Below the pieces are notes generated by a model. It was given only the letters and a program-made list of their open reading frames with translations. It ran no database searches and had not been told where the DNA came from. From Pseudomonadota bacterium (GTDB taxonomy: Bacteria; Pseudomonadota; Alphaproteobacteria; Rhizobiales; Hyphomicrobiaceae), in NCBI GenBank assembly GCA_023405815.1, contig JAEXXM010000038.1, positions 1 through 37,200 on the forward strand: a stretch of DNA of 37,200 nucleotides, in the 5' to 3' direction. Position numbers and translations under genes: made by a program. The stretch's first letter is position 1. Every line of letters starts with the position of its first letter. Shown piece after piece: positions 5,929 through 16,234 of this stretch.

Positions 5929-6929
5929 CGTCGATCATCGGCGACCTCAATATCGGGTGTCACAATGTGGCGAACCGGGTCGTCCTTGCCCCAATGTCGG
6001 GTGTTACGGACCTGCCGTTCCGTCGGCTCGCGCATTCCCTCGGTGCCGGTCTCGTCGTCTCGGAAATGGTCGCGAGCGAGGAGCTGGTGCGCGGACGTGC
6101 CGACGTCATGCGCCGCGCCGAGGGCCGGGAGCTTGCTCCGTTCGCTATTCAACTCGTCGGCCGTGAGGCGCGGTGGATGGAAGAGGGCGCTCGCATCGTC
6201 GCGGATCTGGGTGCCGACATCATCGACATCAATATGGGCTGCCCGGCGCGCGAGGTGACCGGAAAGCTGTCGGGAAGCGCACTGATGCGCGACCTCGACC
6301 ATGCGGTGTCGCTGATCGACGCCGTGGTCGGGGCGGTGCGCGTGCCGGTGACGCTGAAGATGCGGCTCGGGTGGGACGACAAGAGCCGCAACGCGGCCGA
6401 GCTCGCACGGCGGGCCGAGGCCGCCGGTGTCAAGATGATCACCGTGCATGGACGTACGCGCTGCCAGTTCTTCAACGGGCGCGCGGACTGGAGCGCCGTC
6501 AGCGAGGTGTCGCGCGCGGTTTCGATCCCCGTGATCGTCAACGGCGATATCACTTCGGTCGAGGATGCGGAAGCGGCCCTCAAGGCGTCCGGCGCCACGG
6601 GCGTGATGATCGGGCGCGGCGCTTACGGTGCGCCCTGGCTCCCGGGGCGCATCGGGGCCTATCTCGCGGGTCATGCGTTCTCCGCGCCCTCGCTCGCCGA
6701 GCAGGCGAAGATCGCTCGCGATCACGTCGAGGCGATGCTCGGCCACTACGGCGAGCATCTGGGGCTGCGCAATGCGCGCAAGCACATCGGTTGGTACCTG
6801 GAGAAGAGCGGACGCGCGCTCGGCGCCGTGAAGGTGTGGCGGCGTCAGCTCTGCACCGAGGTCAATCCCGCGCGCGTGCTGCAGGGCATATCGGCATTCT
6901 ACGACGAGACGCTGGAGGCCGCCGCGTGA
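5925..6929 (+). CDS. dusB: tRNA-dihydrouridine synthase B
   Basis: A 334-residue FMN-dependent enzyme that reduces uridine to dihydrouridine in the D-loop of tRNA. The TIM-barrel FMN site starts with VLAPMSGVTDLPFR. The catalytic cysteine is Cys106 in INMGCPAREV, with the family SGSALM segment after it. TVHGRTRCQFFNG and IVNGDITS are further FMN/tRNA-binding motifs. The C-terminal helical domain (from about residue 245, ARDHVEAMLGHYGE) binds tRNA. This is the gene that precedes fis or ntrB in many proteobacteria. It overlaps ntrB by GTGA at 6926-6929, so the two are translationally coupled. Confidence 0.95.
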   Translation: MTSIIGDLNIGCHNVANRVVLAPMSGVTDLPFRRLAHSLGAGLVVSEMVASEELVRGRADVMRRAEGRELAPFAIQLVGREARWMEEGARIVADLGADIIDINMGCPAREVTGKLSGSALMRDLDHAVSLIDAVVGAVRVPVTLKMRLGWDDKSRNAAELARRAEAAGVKMITVHGRTRCQFFNGRADWSAVSEVSRAVSIPVIVNGDITSVEDAEAALKASGATGVMIGRGAYGAPWLPGRIGAYLAGHAFSAPSLAEQAKIARDHVEAMLGHYGEHLGLRNARKHIGWYLEKSGRALGAVKVWRRQLCTEVNPARVLQGISAFYDETLEAAA

Positions 6930-8068
6930 CACGAGCCGCCACCGCCGCACGCAATTCGCCGGCCAATCGGCGACCGGTCGAGCACGACCTTCTGCTCGCG
7001 GCGCTGCCGCACCCGATCATCGTGCTCGGGGACGAGAACCGGATCGTCTATGCCAACTCGGCGGCGGAAGCGTTCCTGTCGAGCGGCATCGCACTGTTGA
7101 AGCGCATCAAGCTCGACGAGGTCGTCGCCTTCGGCTGTCCGCTGCTGGCGCTGGTCGACCAGGTGCGCGAATCCGGTGCCACGGTCAACGAGTACGGCGT
7201 CGAGGTGTCGGGGCCGAAGTTCCAGAGCCCGAAGCTCGTCGACGTCTACGGCGGTCCGATGCCGGAGCATCCCAGCGACGTCGTATTGATGCTGCAGCAG
7301 CGGAACATGGCGCAGATGATCGAGCGCCAGCTCACCCATCGTGCTGCCGCGCGCTCGGTCTCAGGCCTTGCGTCGGTGCTGGCGCACGAGATCAAGAACC
7401 CGCTGTCGGGCATTCGCGGTGCCGCTCAGCTCCTCGAGCAGAACCTTTCCGACGCCGACCGCTCGCTGTCGCAGCTCATCTGCTCGGAGACGGACCGCAT
7501 CCGCAATCTCGTCGACCGGATGGAGGTGTTCGGCGACGAGCGCCCGCTGGTCAAGGAGCCGGTGAACATCCACGACGTGCTCGATCATGTGCGGCGGCTG
7601 TGCGAATCCGGGTTCGGCCGCGGCATTCGTTTCATCGAGGACTACGATCCCTCGCTGCCGCCTGTCGCCGGCAATCGCGACAAGCTGGTGCAGGCGATCC
7701 TCAACCTTGTCAAGAACGCGGTCGAGGCCATCGGCGATAACAAGGCGCAGGGCCGCATCATCATTCAGACCTCGTTCCGTCCGGGCGTGCGCCTCTCGGT
7801 GCAGGGCTCGGATTCGCGCATCAGCCTGCCGCTGATGATCCAGATCGAGGACAACGGCTCGGGGGTTCCCGAGCATCTCAAAGAGCACTTGTTCGATCCG
7901 TTCGTCACAACCAAGCCGTATGGCACCGGCCTCGGGCTCGCGCTCGTCGCCAAGATAATCAACGACCACGGGGGGATCATTGAGCTCGACAGCGAGCCCA
8001 AGCGCACCATCTTCCGCGTCCTGCTGCCGATGCAGGACCGTCCGTCCACCAACTCTGCCCAGAGGTAG
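6926..8068 (+). CDS. ntrB: nitrogen regulation sensor histidine kinase NtrB (GlnL)
   Basis: A 380-residue cytosolic two-component sensor. A PAS-like domain (LLAALPHPIIVLGDENRIVY) covers roughly residues 15-130. The phospho-acceptor is His154 in LAHEIKNPLSG. The ATPase domain follows with the N box LNLVKNAVEAIG, the G1 box DNGSGVP and the G2 box GTGLGLALV. In the known system it is controlled by PII (GlnB) and phosphorylates or dephosphorylates NtrC according to nitrogen status. No membrane segment is seen. The start is the GTG at 6926, overlapping the dusB stop. The frame is open far upstream, but that part is the shadow of dusB. ntrC follows after 3 bases. Confidence 0.95.
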   Translation: MTRAATAARNSPANRRPVEHDLLLAALPHPIIVLGDENRIVYANSAAEAFLSSGIALLKRIKLDEVVAFGCPLLALVDQVRESGATVNEYGVEVSGPKFQSPKLVDVYGGPMPEHPSDVVLMLQQRNMAQMIERQLTHRAAARSVSGLASVLAHEIKNPLSGIRGAAQLLEQNLSDADRSLSQLICSETDRIRNLVDRMEVFGDERPLVKEPVNIHDVLDHVRRLCESGFGRGIRFIEDYDPSLPPVAGNRDKLVQAILNLVKNAVEAIGDNKAQGRIIIQTSFRPGVRLSVQGSDSRISLPLMIQIEDNGSGVPEHLKEHLFDPFVTTKPYGTGLGLALVAKIINDHGGIIELDSEPKRTIFRVLLPMQDRPSTNSAQR

Positions 8069-8071
8069 GCC

Positions 8072-9520
<1,449 letters not shown>

Positions 9521-9617
9521 CCGCGGCCCATTGTCCCCTTGAAATTCCAAGCCGTTACGCGCCCGCACTTGCATGCGGTCGAGGCCGGCGTTACCAATTG
9601 GCCACGTCGCGAAAATG

Positions 9618-9651
9618 TCACAGTCTGTTGCTGTGATTTGGCGGTCGCCAA
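9618..9651. promoter_or_regulatory. two inverted repeats upstream of ntrY
   Basis: TCACAG-N7-CTGTGA occupies 9618-9636 and TTGGCG-N2-CGCCAA occupies 9638-9651. Both lie in the 186-bp gap between ntrC and the likely ntrY start. They could be operators of an ntrYX promoter or RNA hairpins. No clear -35/-10 pair was found beside them. Confidence 0.4.
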
Positions 9652-9706
9652 GCTCAGCGGCAGTCCCGTAACCCGGCCTCCCCCGGCCACCACCGAAAGC
9701 GCCCTG

Positions 9707-12007
9707 ATGCCGGCAGTGCTCGTCGCACCGCAGCGAGGCCACAATTTGGAAGAGGGGCACTCGTCCCTCAATCCGAGCGACCGCGCCTTCTGGATCGGCC
9801 TGTGCCTGGTCCTTTTGTCGCTGGTATCGGCGTTCGCGACCTATCTCATCCTCACCGGACTGACGCCGATCACCCCGCGCAACGAGGTGGTGCTGGCGGT
9901 GCTCGCCATCAACATCGCGCTCATCATCGCGATGATCGCCCTCCTGACTTGGCAGGGCGCCGGGCTGGCAAAAGCCTGGCGGGCGCGCACGCCCGGGGCC
10001 CGGCTGCACATCCGGATCGTCGGCCTGTTCTCGATCATCGCAGCGTTGCCGACGCTGCTGCTGGCGATCGGTGCCACGGTCACCTTCGCCCGCTCGCTCG
10101 ACGGCTGGTTCGCGACCAGCACGCGGGCCATCGTCCTTTCCTCGCGCGACGTCGCGAATGCCTATCTTGACGAGCACGGCCAGGTGATCCGCACCGACAT
10201 CGTCAACATGGCGCGCGATCTCGACATGGCTGCAGGGTCGATCGCGGGCGATCCGGGAAAGCTGCAGCGCCTCGTCATGGTGCAGGCCGGCCTGCGCGAC
10301 CTGCCGGCGGCCTACATCATCAACCGCGACGGCCAGCCGGTCATCGAGACCAGCGCCGATAACCGCCTCCCCTACGTCAGCCCGACGCCGCGGTCGATGA
10401 CCGAGGCTGACAATGGCCAGGTAGCGATGCTGATGCCGAGCTCGGAGAACCATCGCGTCGGGGCGGTGACCAAGCTCGAACGCTACCCGGGCATGTACCT
10501 CTATGTCGCCCGCGGGGTCAGTCCGCAGGTCACAGAGCACCTGCGGCTCACGGCGCAGAACGTCGACGAGTTCAACCGGCTGCGCAAGGCGCGCGGGGGC
10601 CTCAAGGTCGCGCACGGCCTCATGTACCTGATGATCTCGATGACGGCGGTGCTAGCCGCCATCTGGGTCGGCCTTTGGTTCGCCGGCCGCTTCGTGGCAC
10701 CGATCCGCCGCCTCATCGGCGCGGCGCAGGAGGTCTCAATCGGAAATCTCGACATCGAGCTGCCGGAGAAGCGCGGCGAGGGCGACATGCGAAGGCTGTC
10801 GCAGACGTTCAACACCATGACGCGCGAGCTGAAGACGCAGCGGGATGCTCTCGTCACGGCCAATGAGCAGTTGATGGAACGGCGGCACTTCATGGAGGCG
10901 GTGCTGTCCGGCGTCTCGGCCGGCGTCATCGGCCTCGACAGCCAGGACCGCATCACACTGGTCAGCCGCGCGGCGGCCAAGTTGCTCGGCATCGCGGATA
11001 TCGACCTCGTGGGGAAGAAGCTGCGCGAGGCGATCCCGACCTTCGGGCCAGTGCTCGACGAGCAGGACGAGCATGCGTTGCGGCACAGATCGCAGATCGA
11101 GGTGACGCTGGACGTCGGTGGCGAAGAGCGCACGTTTGCCGTCATGGTGACGCGCGAGCGGGCGAGTGGCGGCGATGTCGGATCGGTCGTCACCTTTGAC
11201 GACGTTACCGACCTCGTCGTTGCCCAGCGCACGGCGGCCTGGGCCGACGTCGCGCGACGCATCGCGCACGAGATCAAGAATCCGCTGACGCCGATACAAC
11301 TTTCAGCCGAGCGCCTGCGCCGCAAGTACGCCAAGAGCATCACCAACGATCGAGAGACGTTCGACCGGTTGACCATGACCATCGAGCGGCAGGTGACCGA
11401 CCTCAAGACGATGGTCGACGAGTTCGCCGAGTTCGCGCGCATGCCGAAGCCCGAGATGGCGCCGAACGATCTGCGCCATGCGGTGCAGGAGCCCGTGGTG
11501 CTGTTCCGCGAGGGGCATCCCGAGATCCACTACGAGCTGCGCATTCCCGACAAGCCGCTGATGATGTCCATCGACCGGCGCCTGATGACGCGTGCCATCA
11601 CCAACCTCGTCAAGAATGCGAGCGAGGCGGTGGAGGCGGCGCGGGAGACGGCGATCAAGGAAGATGCGAACTGGAAGGGCCGCGTCGAGACCATCGTCAC
11701 GCCGCAGTCCGACCGCGTGACGATAGAGGTCATCGACAACGGCATCGGGTTGCCGAAGCAGAACCGGGCGCGGCTGCTCGAGCCTTACGTCACCACCAAA
11801 GGGCACAAGGGCACCGGGCTCGGCCTTGCCATGGTTCAGAAGATCACCGAGCAACACGGCGGAACGCTGGCGCTCGAGGATGCTCCACCCGCTCCCGGAC
11901 GCGCGCATGGGGCGCTGGTGCGCATCACGCTGCCGCTCGTCTACGGACACGGGCCTGCCCGTTCCGCAACCCCGCATTCCTCAACCGAACAAGCCGCGGC
12001 CCATTAG
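9707..12007 (+). CDS. ntrY: membrane sensor histidine kinase NtrY
   Basis: A 766-residue two-component sensor with an N-terminal membrane module: hydrophobic segments FWIGLCLVLLSLVSAF, VLAVLAINIALIIAMIALL and IVGLFSIIAALPTLLLAIGA, then a periplasmic sensor region of roughly 180 residues, and a further segment (LMYLMISMTAVLAAIWVGLW). A HAMP domain, a PAS domain and the kinase core follow. The phospho-acceptor is His521 in RRIAHEIKNP, with N box NLVKNASEAVE and G boxes DNGIGLP and GTGLGLAMV. NtrYX is linked to nitrogen, redox or envelope signalling in alphaproteobacteria. The frame is open back to a TTG at 9539; the ATG at 9707 is preferred because it gives the usual length and an uncluttered N-terminus. 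Confidence 0.93.
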   Translation: MPAVLVAPQRGHNLEEGHSSLNPSDRAFWIGLCLVLLSLVSAFATYLILTGLTPITPRNEVVLAVLAINIALIIAMIALLTWQGAGLAKAWRARTPGARLHIRIVGLFSIIAALPTLLLAIGATVTFARSLDGWFATSTRAIVLSSRDVANAYLDEHGQVIRTDIVNMARDLDMAAGSIAGDPGKLQRLVMVQAGLRDLPAAYIINRDGQPVIETSADNRLPYVSPTPRSMTEADNGQVAMLMPSSENHRVGAVTKLERYPGMYLYVARGVSPQVTEHLRLTAQNVDEFNRLRKARGGLKVAHGLMYLMISMTAVLAAIWVGLWFAGRFVAPIRRLIGAAQEVSIGNLDIELPEKRGEGDMRRLSQTFNTMTRELKTQRDALVTANEQLMERRHFMEAVLSGVSAGVIGLDSQDRITLVSRAAAKLLGIADIDLVGKKLREAIPTFGPVLDEQDEHALRHRSQIEVTLDVGGEERTFAVMVTRERASGGDVGSVVTFDDVTDLVVAQRTAAWADVARRIAHEIKNPLTPIQLSAERLRRKYAKSITNDRETFDRLTMTIERQVTDLKTMVDEFAEFARMPKPEMAPNDLRHAVQEPVVLFREGHPEIHYELRIPDKPLMMSIDRRLMTRAITNLVKNASEAVEAARETAIKEDANWKGRVETIVTPQSDRVTIEVIDNGIGLPKQNRARLLEPYVTTKGHKGTGLGLAMVQKITEQHGGTLALEDAPPAPGRAHGALVRITLPLVYGHGPARSATPHSSTEQAAAH

Positions 12008-12038
12008 GCCGACGATATCGATCGAAGGAGTTTTGAAG

Positions 12039-13439
12039 ATGGCTGCAGACATCCTGATCGTCGACGACGAAGCCGATATCCGCGATCTCGTCGCCGGCAT
12101 CCTCGAGGATGAAGGGCACAGCGCGCGCCTTGCCCGCGACAGCGACGAGGCGTTGAAGGCCATCGAGGAGCGCCGCCCGCATCTCGTCGTCCTCGACATT
12201 TGGCTGCAGGGCAGCCGGCTCGACGGCCTCGAGGTGCTGTCCTACATCAAGCGCACCTATCCCGAGCTGCCGGTGGTGATCATCTCCGGCCACGGCAATA
12301 TCGAGACGGCGGTCACCGCCATCAAGCGCGGCGCCTACGACTACATCGAGAAGCCGTTCAAGGCGGACCGCCTGATCCTCGTCACGTTGCGCGCACTGGA
12401 AGCCTCGCAGCTGAAGCGCGAGGTGAAGGAGCTGCGCGAGCGGTCCACGTTCTCGGCCGAGATGGTCGGCAAGTCGCCAGCCATCAACCAGCTGCGCAAT
12501 GCGCTCGACCGCGTGGCGCCGACCAACAGCCGCATCCTGATCCGCGGCGCCTCCGGCTCGGGCAAGGAGCTCGCTGCGCGCGTCATTCATATGAAATCTG
12601 CGCGCGCCGAGGGGCCGTTCGTCGTGCTCAATGCCGCCGCCATGGCACCCGACCGCGTCGAGGAGGAGCTGTTCGGCACCGAGGATCGCACCGGCGGCGG
12701 CCCGCGCAAGGTCGGCGCGCTGGAGGAGGCGCACGGCGGCACGCTCTACATCGACGAGGTCGCCGACATGCCGCTCGAGACGCAGGGCAAGGTTCTGCGC
12801 GTGCTGGTGGAGCAGAAGTTCCTGCGCATCGGCGGCAGCCAGAAAGTGGCGGTCGACGTGCGCATCATCTCCTCGACCAGCCGCGACCTTGAGCGGGAGA
12901 TCGCCGAAGGCCGCTTCCGCGAGGATCTCTATCATCGCCTCAACGTGGTTCCGCTGCGCGTGCCGAGCCTCGCAGAGCGGCGCGAGGACATCCCGGAGCT
13001 GATCCAGTTCTTCGTCGGCCAGCTATCGAGCGCGTCCGGCCTTGCACCGCGCCGCATCGGCGAGGACGCCATCGCGGTGCTGCAGGCGCACGACTGGCCC
13101 GGCAACGTGCGCGAGTTGCGCAACAACATCGAGCGCCTGATGATCCTCGCCGGCGGTGATCCCTCGACGGTGATCACGGCCGAGATGCTGCCGGAGGAGA
13201 TCGGCTCCAACGTGCCGCTGCCGGTCAACGGCGGCGCTGAGCACCTGATGTCGCTCCCCTTGCGCGAGGCACGCGAGATATTCGAGCGCGAGTACCTCCT
13301 GGCGCAGATCAACCGCTTCGGCGGCAACATCTCGCGCACGGCGGAGTTCGTCGGCATGGAGCGCTCGGCGCTGCACCGCAAGCTGCGCGCACTGGGGGTC
13401 TCCTCGGAGCACCGCGGCATGGAAGTGCGGCAGGCGTGA
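12039..13439 (+). CDS. ntrX: response regulator NtrX, AAA+ domain without GAFTGA
   Basis: A 466-residue NtrC-type regulator. The receiver domain has Asp53 (VVLDIWLQG). In the AAA+ domain Walker A is GASGSGKE and Walker B is in GGTLYIDEVADMP. At the place where NtrC has GAFTGA this protein has FGTEDRTGGGPRKVGALEEA, so the sigma-54 contact loop is missing. The C-terminal Fis-type helix-turn-helix is NISRTAEFVGMERSALHRKL. A strong ribosome site (GAAGGAG) precedes the ATG at 12039. Lack of GAFTGA suggests it acts on sigma-70 promoters or as a repressor, as is thought for alphaproteobacterial NtrX. It follows its kinase ntrY by 31 bases. Confidence 0.94.
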   Translation: MAADILIVDDEADIRDLVAGILEDEGHSARLARDSDEALKAIEERRPHLVVLDIWLQGSRLDGLEVLSYIKRTYPELPVVIISGHGNIETAVTAIKRGAYDYIEKPFKADRLILVTLRALEASQLKREVKELRERSTFSAEMVGKSPAINQLRNALDRVAPTNSRILIRGASGSGKELAARVIHMKSARAEGPFVVLNAAAMAPDRVEEELFGTEDRTGGGPRKVGALEEAHGGTLYIDEVADMPLETQGKVLRVLVEQKFLRIGGSQKVAVDVRIISSTSRDLEREIAEGRFREDLYHRLNVVPLRVPSLAERREDIPELIQFFVGQLSSASGLAPRRIGEDAIAVLQAHDWPGNVRELRNNIERLMILAGGDPSTVITAEMLPEEIGSNVPLPVNGGAEHLMSLPLREAREIFEREYLLAQINRFGGNISRTAEFVGMERSALHRKLRALGVSSEHRGMEVRQA

Positions 13440-13473
13440 AGTTGAATAGACCTATCGGAACGCCGGAGACCGC

Positions 13474-14337
13474 GTGACCCGCATCGTTTATGTCAACGGC
13501 CGCTACGTGCCGTACGCTGAGGCCGCCGTGCACGTCGAGGACCGCGGCTTCCAGTTCGCCGATTCCATCTACGAGGTGTGCGAGGTCCGCTCCGGGCGCC
13601 TCGTCGACGAGGCTCGGCACATGGCGCGCCTCAAGCGCTCGCTCGGGGAGCTGCAGATCGGCCAACCGATGAGCATTGCCGCCCTTGGGCACGTCATGCG
13701 CCAGGTGGTGAAGCGCAACCGGGTCCGCGACGGGCTCGTCTACCTGCAGGTGAGCCGCGGGGCGTCGCCGCGGGAATTCCTGTTTCCCGGCCCCGACGTG
13801 CCGCCGACGGTCGTGTGCCTAGCGCGTCCGGCATCGCGGACGGCCATCGACGGGCGCGCGGAGGTGGGCATCGCGGTCAAATCGATGCCGGACATCCGCT
13901 GGCAGAGGTGCGACATAAAGACAGTAATGCTGCTGCCGGCGTGCCTCGCCAAGGAGGCGGCCCGCAAGGAAGGGGCGCGCGAGGTCTGGTTCGTCGACGC
14001 GGACGGGTATGTGACCGAGGGTGGCTCCAGCAACGCCTGGATCGTCGATGCCGAGGGTACTGTCATCACTCGGCAATTGGGGCTGGATATCCTTCCGGGC
14101 GTGACGCGCGCGACGCTGCTCGACACGCTGGGGGAGGAGAAAGTGCGGCTCATCGAACGCCCATTCCTGCTCAATGAGGCGTACGCCGCCCGGGAGGCAT
14201 TTATCACCTCGGCGACGCAGACGGTGATGCCGGTCGTCCGCATTGATGGACGCGCGATCGGCGATGGCAAACCCGGGCCGGTGGTGCAGCGGCTGCGCAA
14301 GAAATTTCACCAGTTTGCCGCCATTTCGAGCGCGTGA
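13474..14337 (+). CDS. dat: D-amino-acid transaminase (class IV aminotransferase)
   Basis: A 287-residue fold-type IV PLP enzyme. The PLP lysine is Lys149 in CDIKTVMLLPACLAKEAA. Other signatures are VYVNGRYVPYAEAAVHVEDRG at the N-terminus, VYLQVSRGASPREF, and the phosphate-binding GYVTEGGSSNAWIV. The pattern fits D-alanine aminotransferase better than branched-chain aminotransferase or aminodeoxychorismate lyase, but these families are close. The start is GTG at 13474, 34 bases after ntrX. This gene sits between ntrX and hfq in many Hyphomicrobiales and would supply D-glutamate or D-alanine for the cell wall. Confidence 0.9.
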   Translation: MTRIVYVNGRYVPYAEAAVHVEDRGFQFADSIYEVCEVRSGRLVDEARHMARLKRSLGELQIGQPMSIAALGHVMRQVVKRNRVRDGLVYLQVSRGASPREFLFPGPDVPPTVVCLARPASRTAIDGRAEVGIAVKSMPDIRWQRCDIKTVMLLPACLAKEAARKEGAREVWFVDADGYVTEGGSSNAWIVDAEGTVITRQLGLDILPGVTRATLLDTLGEEKVRLIERPFLLNEAYAAREAFITSATQTVMPVVRIDGRAIGDGKPGPVVQRLRKKFHQFAAISSA

Positions 14338-14362
14338 AGCAGCTTCATTTTGCTTACGGAGT

Positions 14363-14371
14363 TGGTATACC
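14363..14371 (+). promoter_or_regulatory. candidate extended -10 element for hfq
   Basis: TGGTATACC combines a TGN extension with a TATACC -10 box, and GGTATACC is a perfect 8-bp palindrome. It lies in the AT-rich 139-bp gap before hfq. No convincing -35 box was seen (CTTCAT at 14343 is the best 17-bp-spaced match). Further AT-rich sequence (ATAATGTTATTATATTA) follows at 14391-14407. Confidence 0.3.
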
Positions 14372-14476
14372 TTTTAGTGTGCAGTGCGGCATAATGTTAT
14401 TATATTACGGTCACGGCCGTCGCTCACCGGAGTGGCTGACTACCACCAGCAGACCAAAAACAGGCGGACAAGAACA

Positions 14477-14722
14477 ATGGGCGCAGATCGAGTTCAGAAT
14501 CTTCAGGACACGTTCCTGAACCACGTGCGCAAGAACAAGACGCCGCTGACGATTTTCTTGATCAATGGCGTCAAGCTCCAGGGCATCGTGAGCTGGTTCG
14601 ACAACTTTTGTGTGTTGTTGCGGCGGGACGGTCATTCGCAGCTCGTGTATAAGCATGCGATCTCGACCATCATGCCCGGCCAGCCGGTCCACCTCATGGA
14701 GACCGAAACGACCGAGGCCTAA
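14477..14722 (+). CDS. hfq: RNA chaperone Hfq
   Basis: An 81-residue Sm-like protein that forms hexameric rings and pairs small RNAs with mRNAs. The Sm1 motif is seen in LQDTFLNHVRKNKTPLTIFL and NGVKLQGIVSWFDNFCVLLR. The Sm2 motif is YKHAISTIMPG, with the near-invariant YKHA(I/V)ST. The C-terminal tail is very short, as in many alphaproteobacteria. The ATG at 14477 is chosen because it begins the conserved fold after a few residues; the frame is open further upstream to 14384 without conservation. hflX follows in the same frame. Confidence 0.97.
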   Translation: MGADRVQNLQDTFLNHVRKNKTPLTIFLINGVKLQGIVSWFDNFCVLLRRDGHSQLVYKHAISTIMPGQPVHLMETETTEA

Positions 14723-14806
14723 GCTCGGACGGCGGCGATCGACGAACGCGTAGACATTGCGGAGCAGGTTGAGGGCGAGGGTCGCGCAAGCGGTGCGCGG
14801 ACGCTA

Positions 14807-16129
14807 GTGCTCGTGCCGGATCTCAAGCGCTCCCGCGCCACAGGGGAGCAGACCGCAGGCGGTGCGCGCACGGCGCCGCTGCACTCGCCACACGATCGGC
14901 TGCAGGAAGCGACTGGGCTCGCGGAGGCCATCGACCTCGATGTGAAAGAGAGCCTCCTGGTGCCGGTCGCAAACCCGCGTCCAGGCACGCTGTTCGGCAC
15001 CGGCAAGGTGGAAAGCCTCAAGGCGCTGATTAGCGCCCACGAGATCGCCCTCGTCGTCATCGACCATCCTGTATCGCCAGTGCAGCAGCGCAACCTGGAG
15101 CGTGCCTGGAACACCAAGGTGCTCGATCGCACCGGCCTCATCCTCGAGATATTCGGCCGCCGTGCGCGTACGAAGGAAGGGCGGTTGCAGGTCGAGCTGG
15201 CGCACCTGTCGTATCAGAAGAGCCGGCTCGTGCGCACGTGGACGCACTTGGAGCGGCAGCGCGGCGGCTACGGCTTCCTGGGCGGTCCAGGCGAGGCGCA
15301 GATCGAGCTCGATCGGCGCATGATCGACGAGCGCATCATGGCCATCCGCAAGGAGCTGGAGGTCGTCGTCAGGACGCGCGAGCTGCACCGCAAGGGGCGC
15401 CGGCGCGTTCCCTATCCGGTCGTCGCTATCGTCGGCTACACGAACGCGGGCAAGTCGACGCTGTTCAACCGGATCACGGGGGCGGACGTCTTCGCCAAGC
15501 ACCAGCTTTTCGCGACGCTCGATCCGACAATGCGCGAGGTGCGCCTCAAGAGCGGGCGGCGCATCATTCTTTCAGATACGGTCGGCTTCATCTCCGACCT
15601 GCCGACGATGCTCGTCGCAGCTTTCCGCGCCACGCTCGAAGAGGTGATCGAGGCCGATCTCATCCTGCACGTGCGCGACATCTCGCATGACGAGACCGAT
15701 AGCCAGGCGCGGGACGTCGAAGCCGTCCTCACCGACCTCGGCATCGATACGCTCGCTGCCGAGGCGCCGATCCTCGAGGTGTGGAACAAGATCGATCTTC
15801 TGTCGCCGGTGACGCGCGAGGAAGCGATGAGCGCGGCGCGGTTTGCCGAGCGGCCTCCGGTGCTCGTCTCGGCAACATCGGGCGAGGGCATCGACCGGCT
15901 GCTGGCGGAGATCGACCGGCGCCTCGGCCGGGGTGATGCGGTGGTGGAGCTCTTGATACCCGTGCACGGCGGGCGCCTCATGAATTGGCTCTACGAGGAG
16001 GCCGAGGTGCTCGATCGGGAGTCGCTGCCCACTGGCGAGGTGCGTGCGCGCGTGCGCGTTGCCGCGGAAAAGAAGGAGCGGCTGCTGTCGCAGGCTCGCC
16101 GCGCCGGCGCCGCGCTCATGCCGGTGTGA
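14807..16129 (+). CDS. hflX: ribosome-associated GTPase HflX
   Basis: A 440-residue GTPase (from the GTG at 14807) that splits stalled ribosomes after stress. The HflX N-terminal domain includes NPRPGTLFGTGKVESL and GGYGFLGGPGEAQIELDRR, the latter a family hallmark. The G domain has the P-loop GYTNAGKST at 210-218, G3 in DTVGFISDLP, and G4 NKID. The start is uncertain: the frame is open from the hfq stop codon (14720-14722) onward, and residues encoded before 14807 (ARTL) look like part of the conserved LVLVP strand, yet no ATG, GTG or TTG occurs upstream in frame. Annotators would probably take 14807. Confidence 0.93.
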   Translation: MLVPDLKRSRATGEQTAGGARTAPLHSPHDRLQEATGLAEAIDLDVKESLLVPVANPRPGTLFGTGKVESLKALISAHEIALVVIDHPVSPVQQRNLERAWNTKVLDRTGLILEIFGRRARTKEGRLQVELAHLSYQKSRLVRTWTHLERQRGGYGFLGGPGEAQIELDRRMIDERIMAIRKELEVVVRTRELHRKGRRRVPYPVVAIVGYTNAGKSTLFNRITGADVFAKHQLFATLDPTMREVRLKSGRRIILSDTVGFISDLPTMLVAAFRATLEEVIEADLILHVRDISHDETDSQARDVEAVLTDLGIDTLAAEAPILEVWNKIDLLSPVTREEAMSAARFAERPPVLVSATSGEGIDRLLAEIDRRLGRGDAVVELLIPVHGGRLMNWLYEEAEVLDRESLPTGEVRARVRVAAEKKERLLSQARRAGAALMPV

Positions 16130-16234
16130 ACGCCAATCCACCTGTGACGGCGCCCGTCGTGCCCGCACCCATATTCTTTAGAGGTTTGCGATACCTATTC
16201 GAGAAGACTGGGTGCTCAAGCCAGCCGTGACGTC

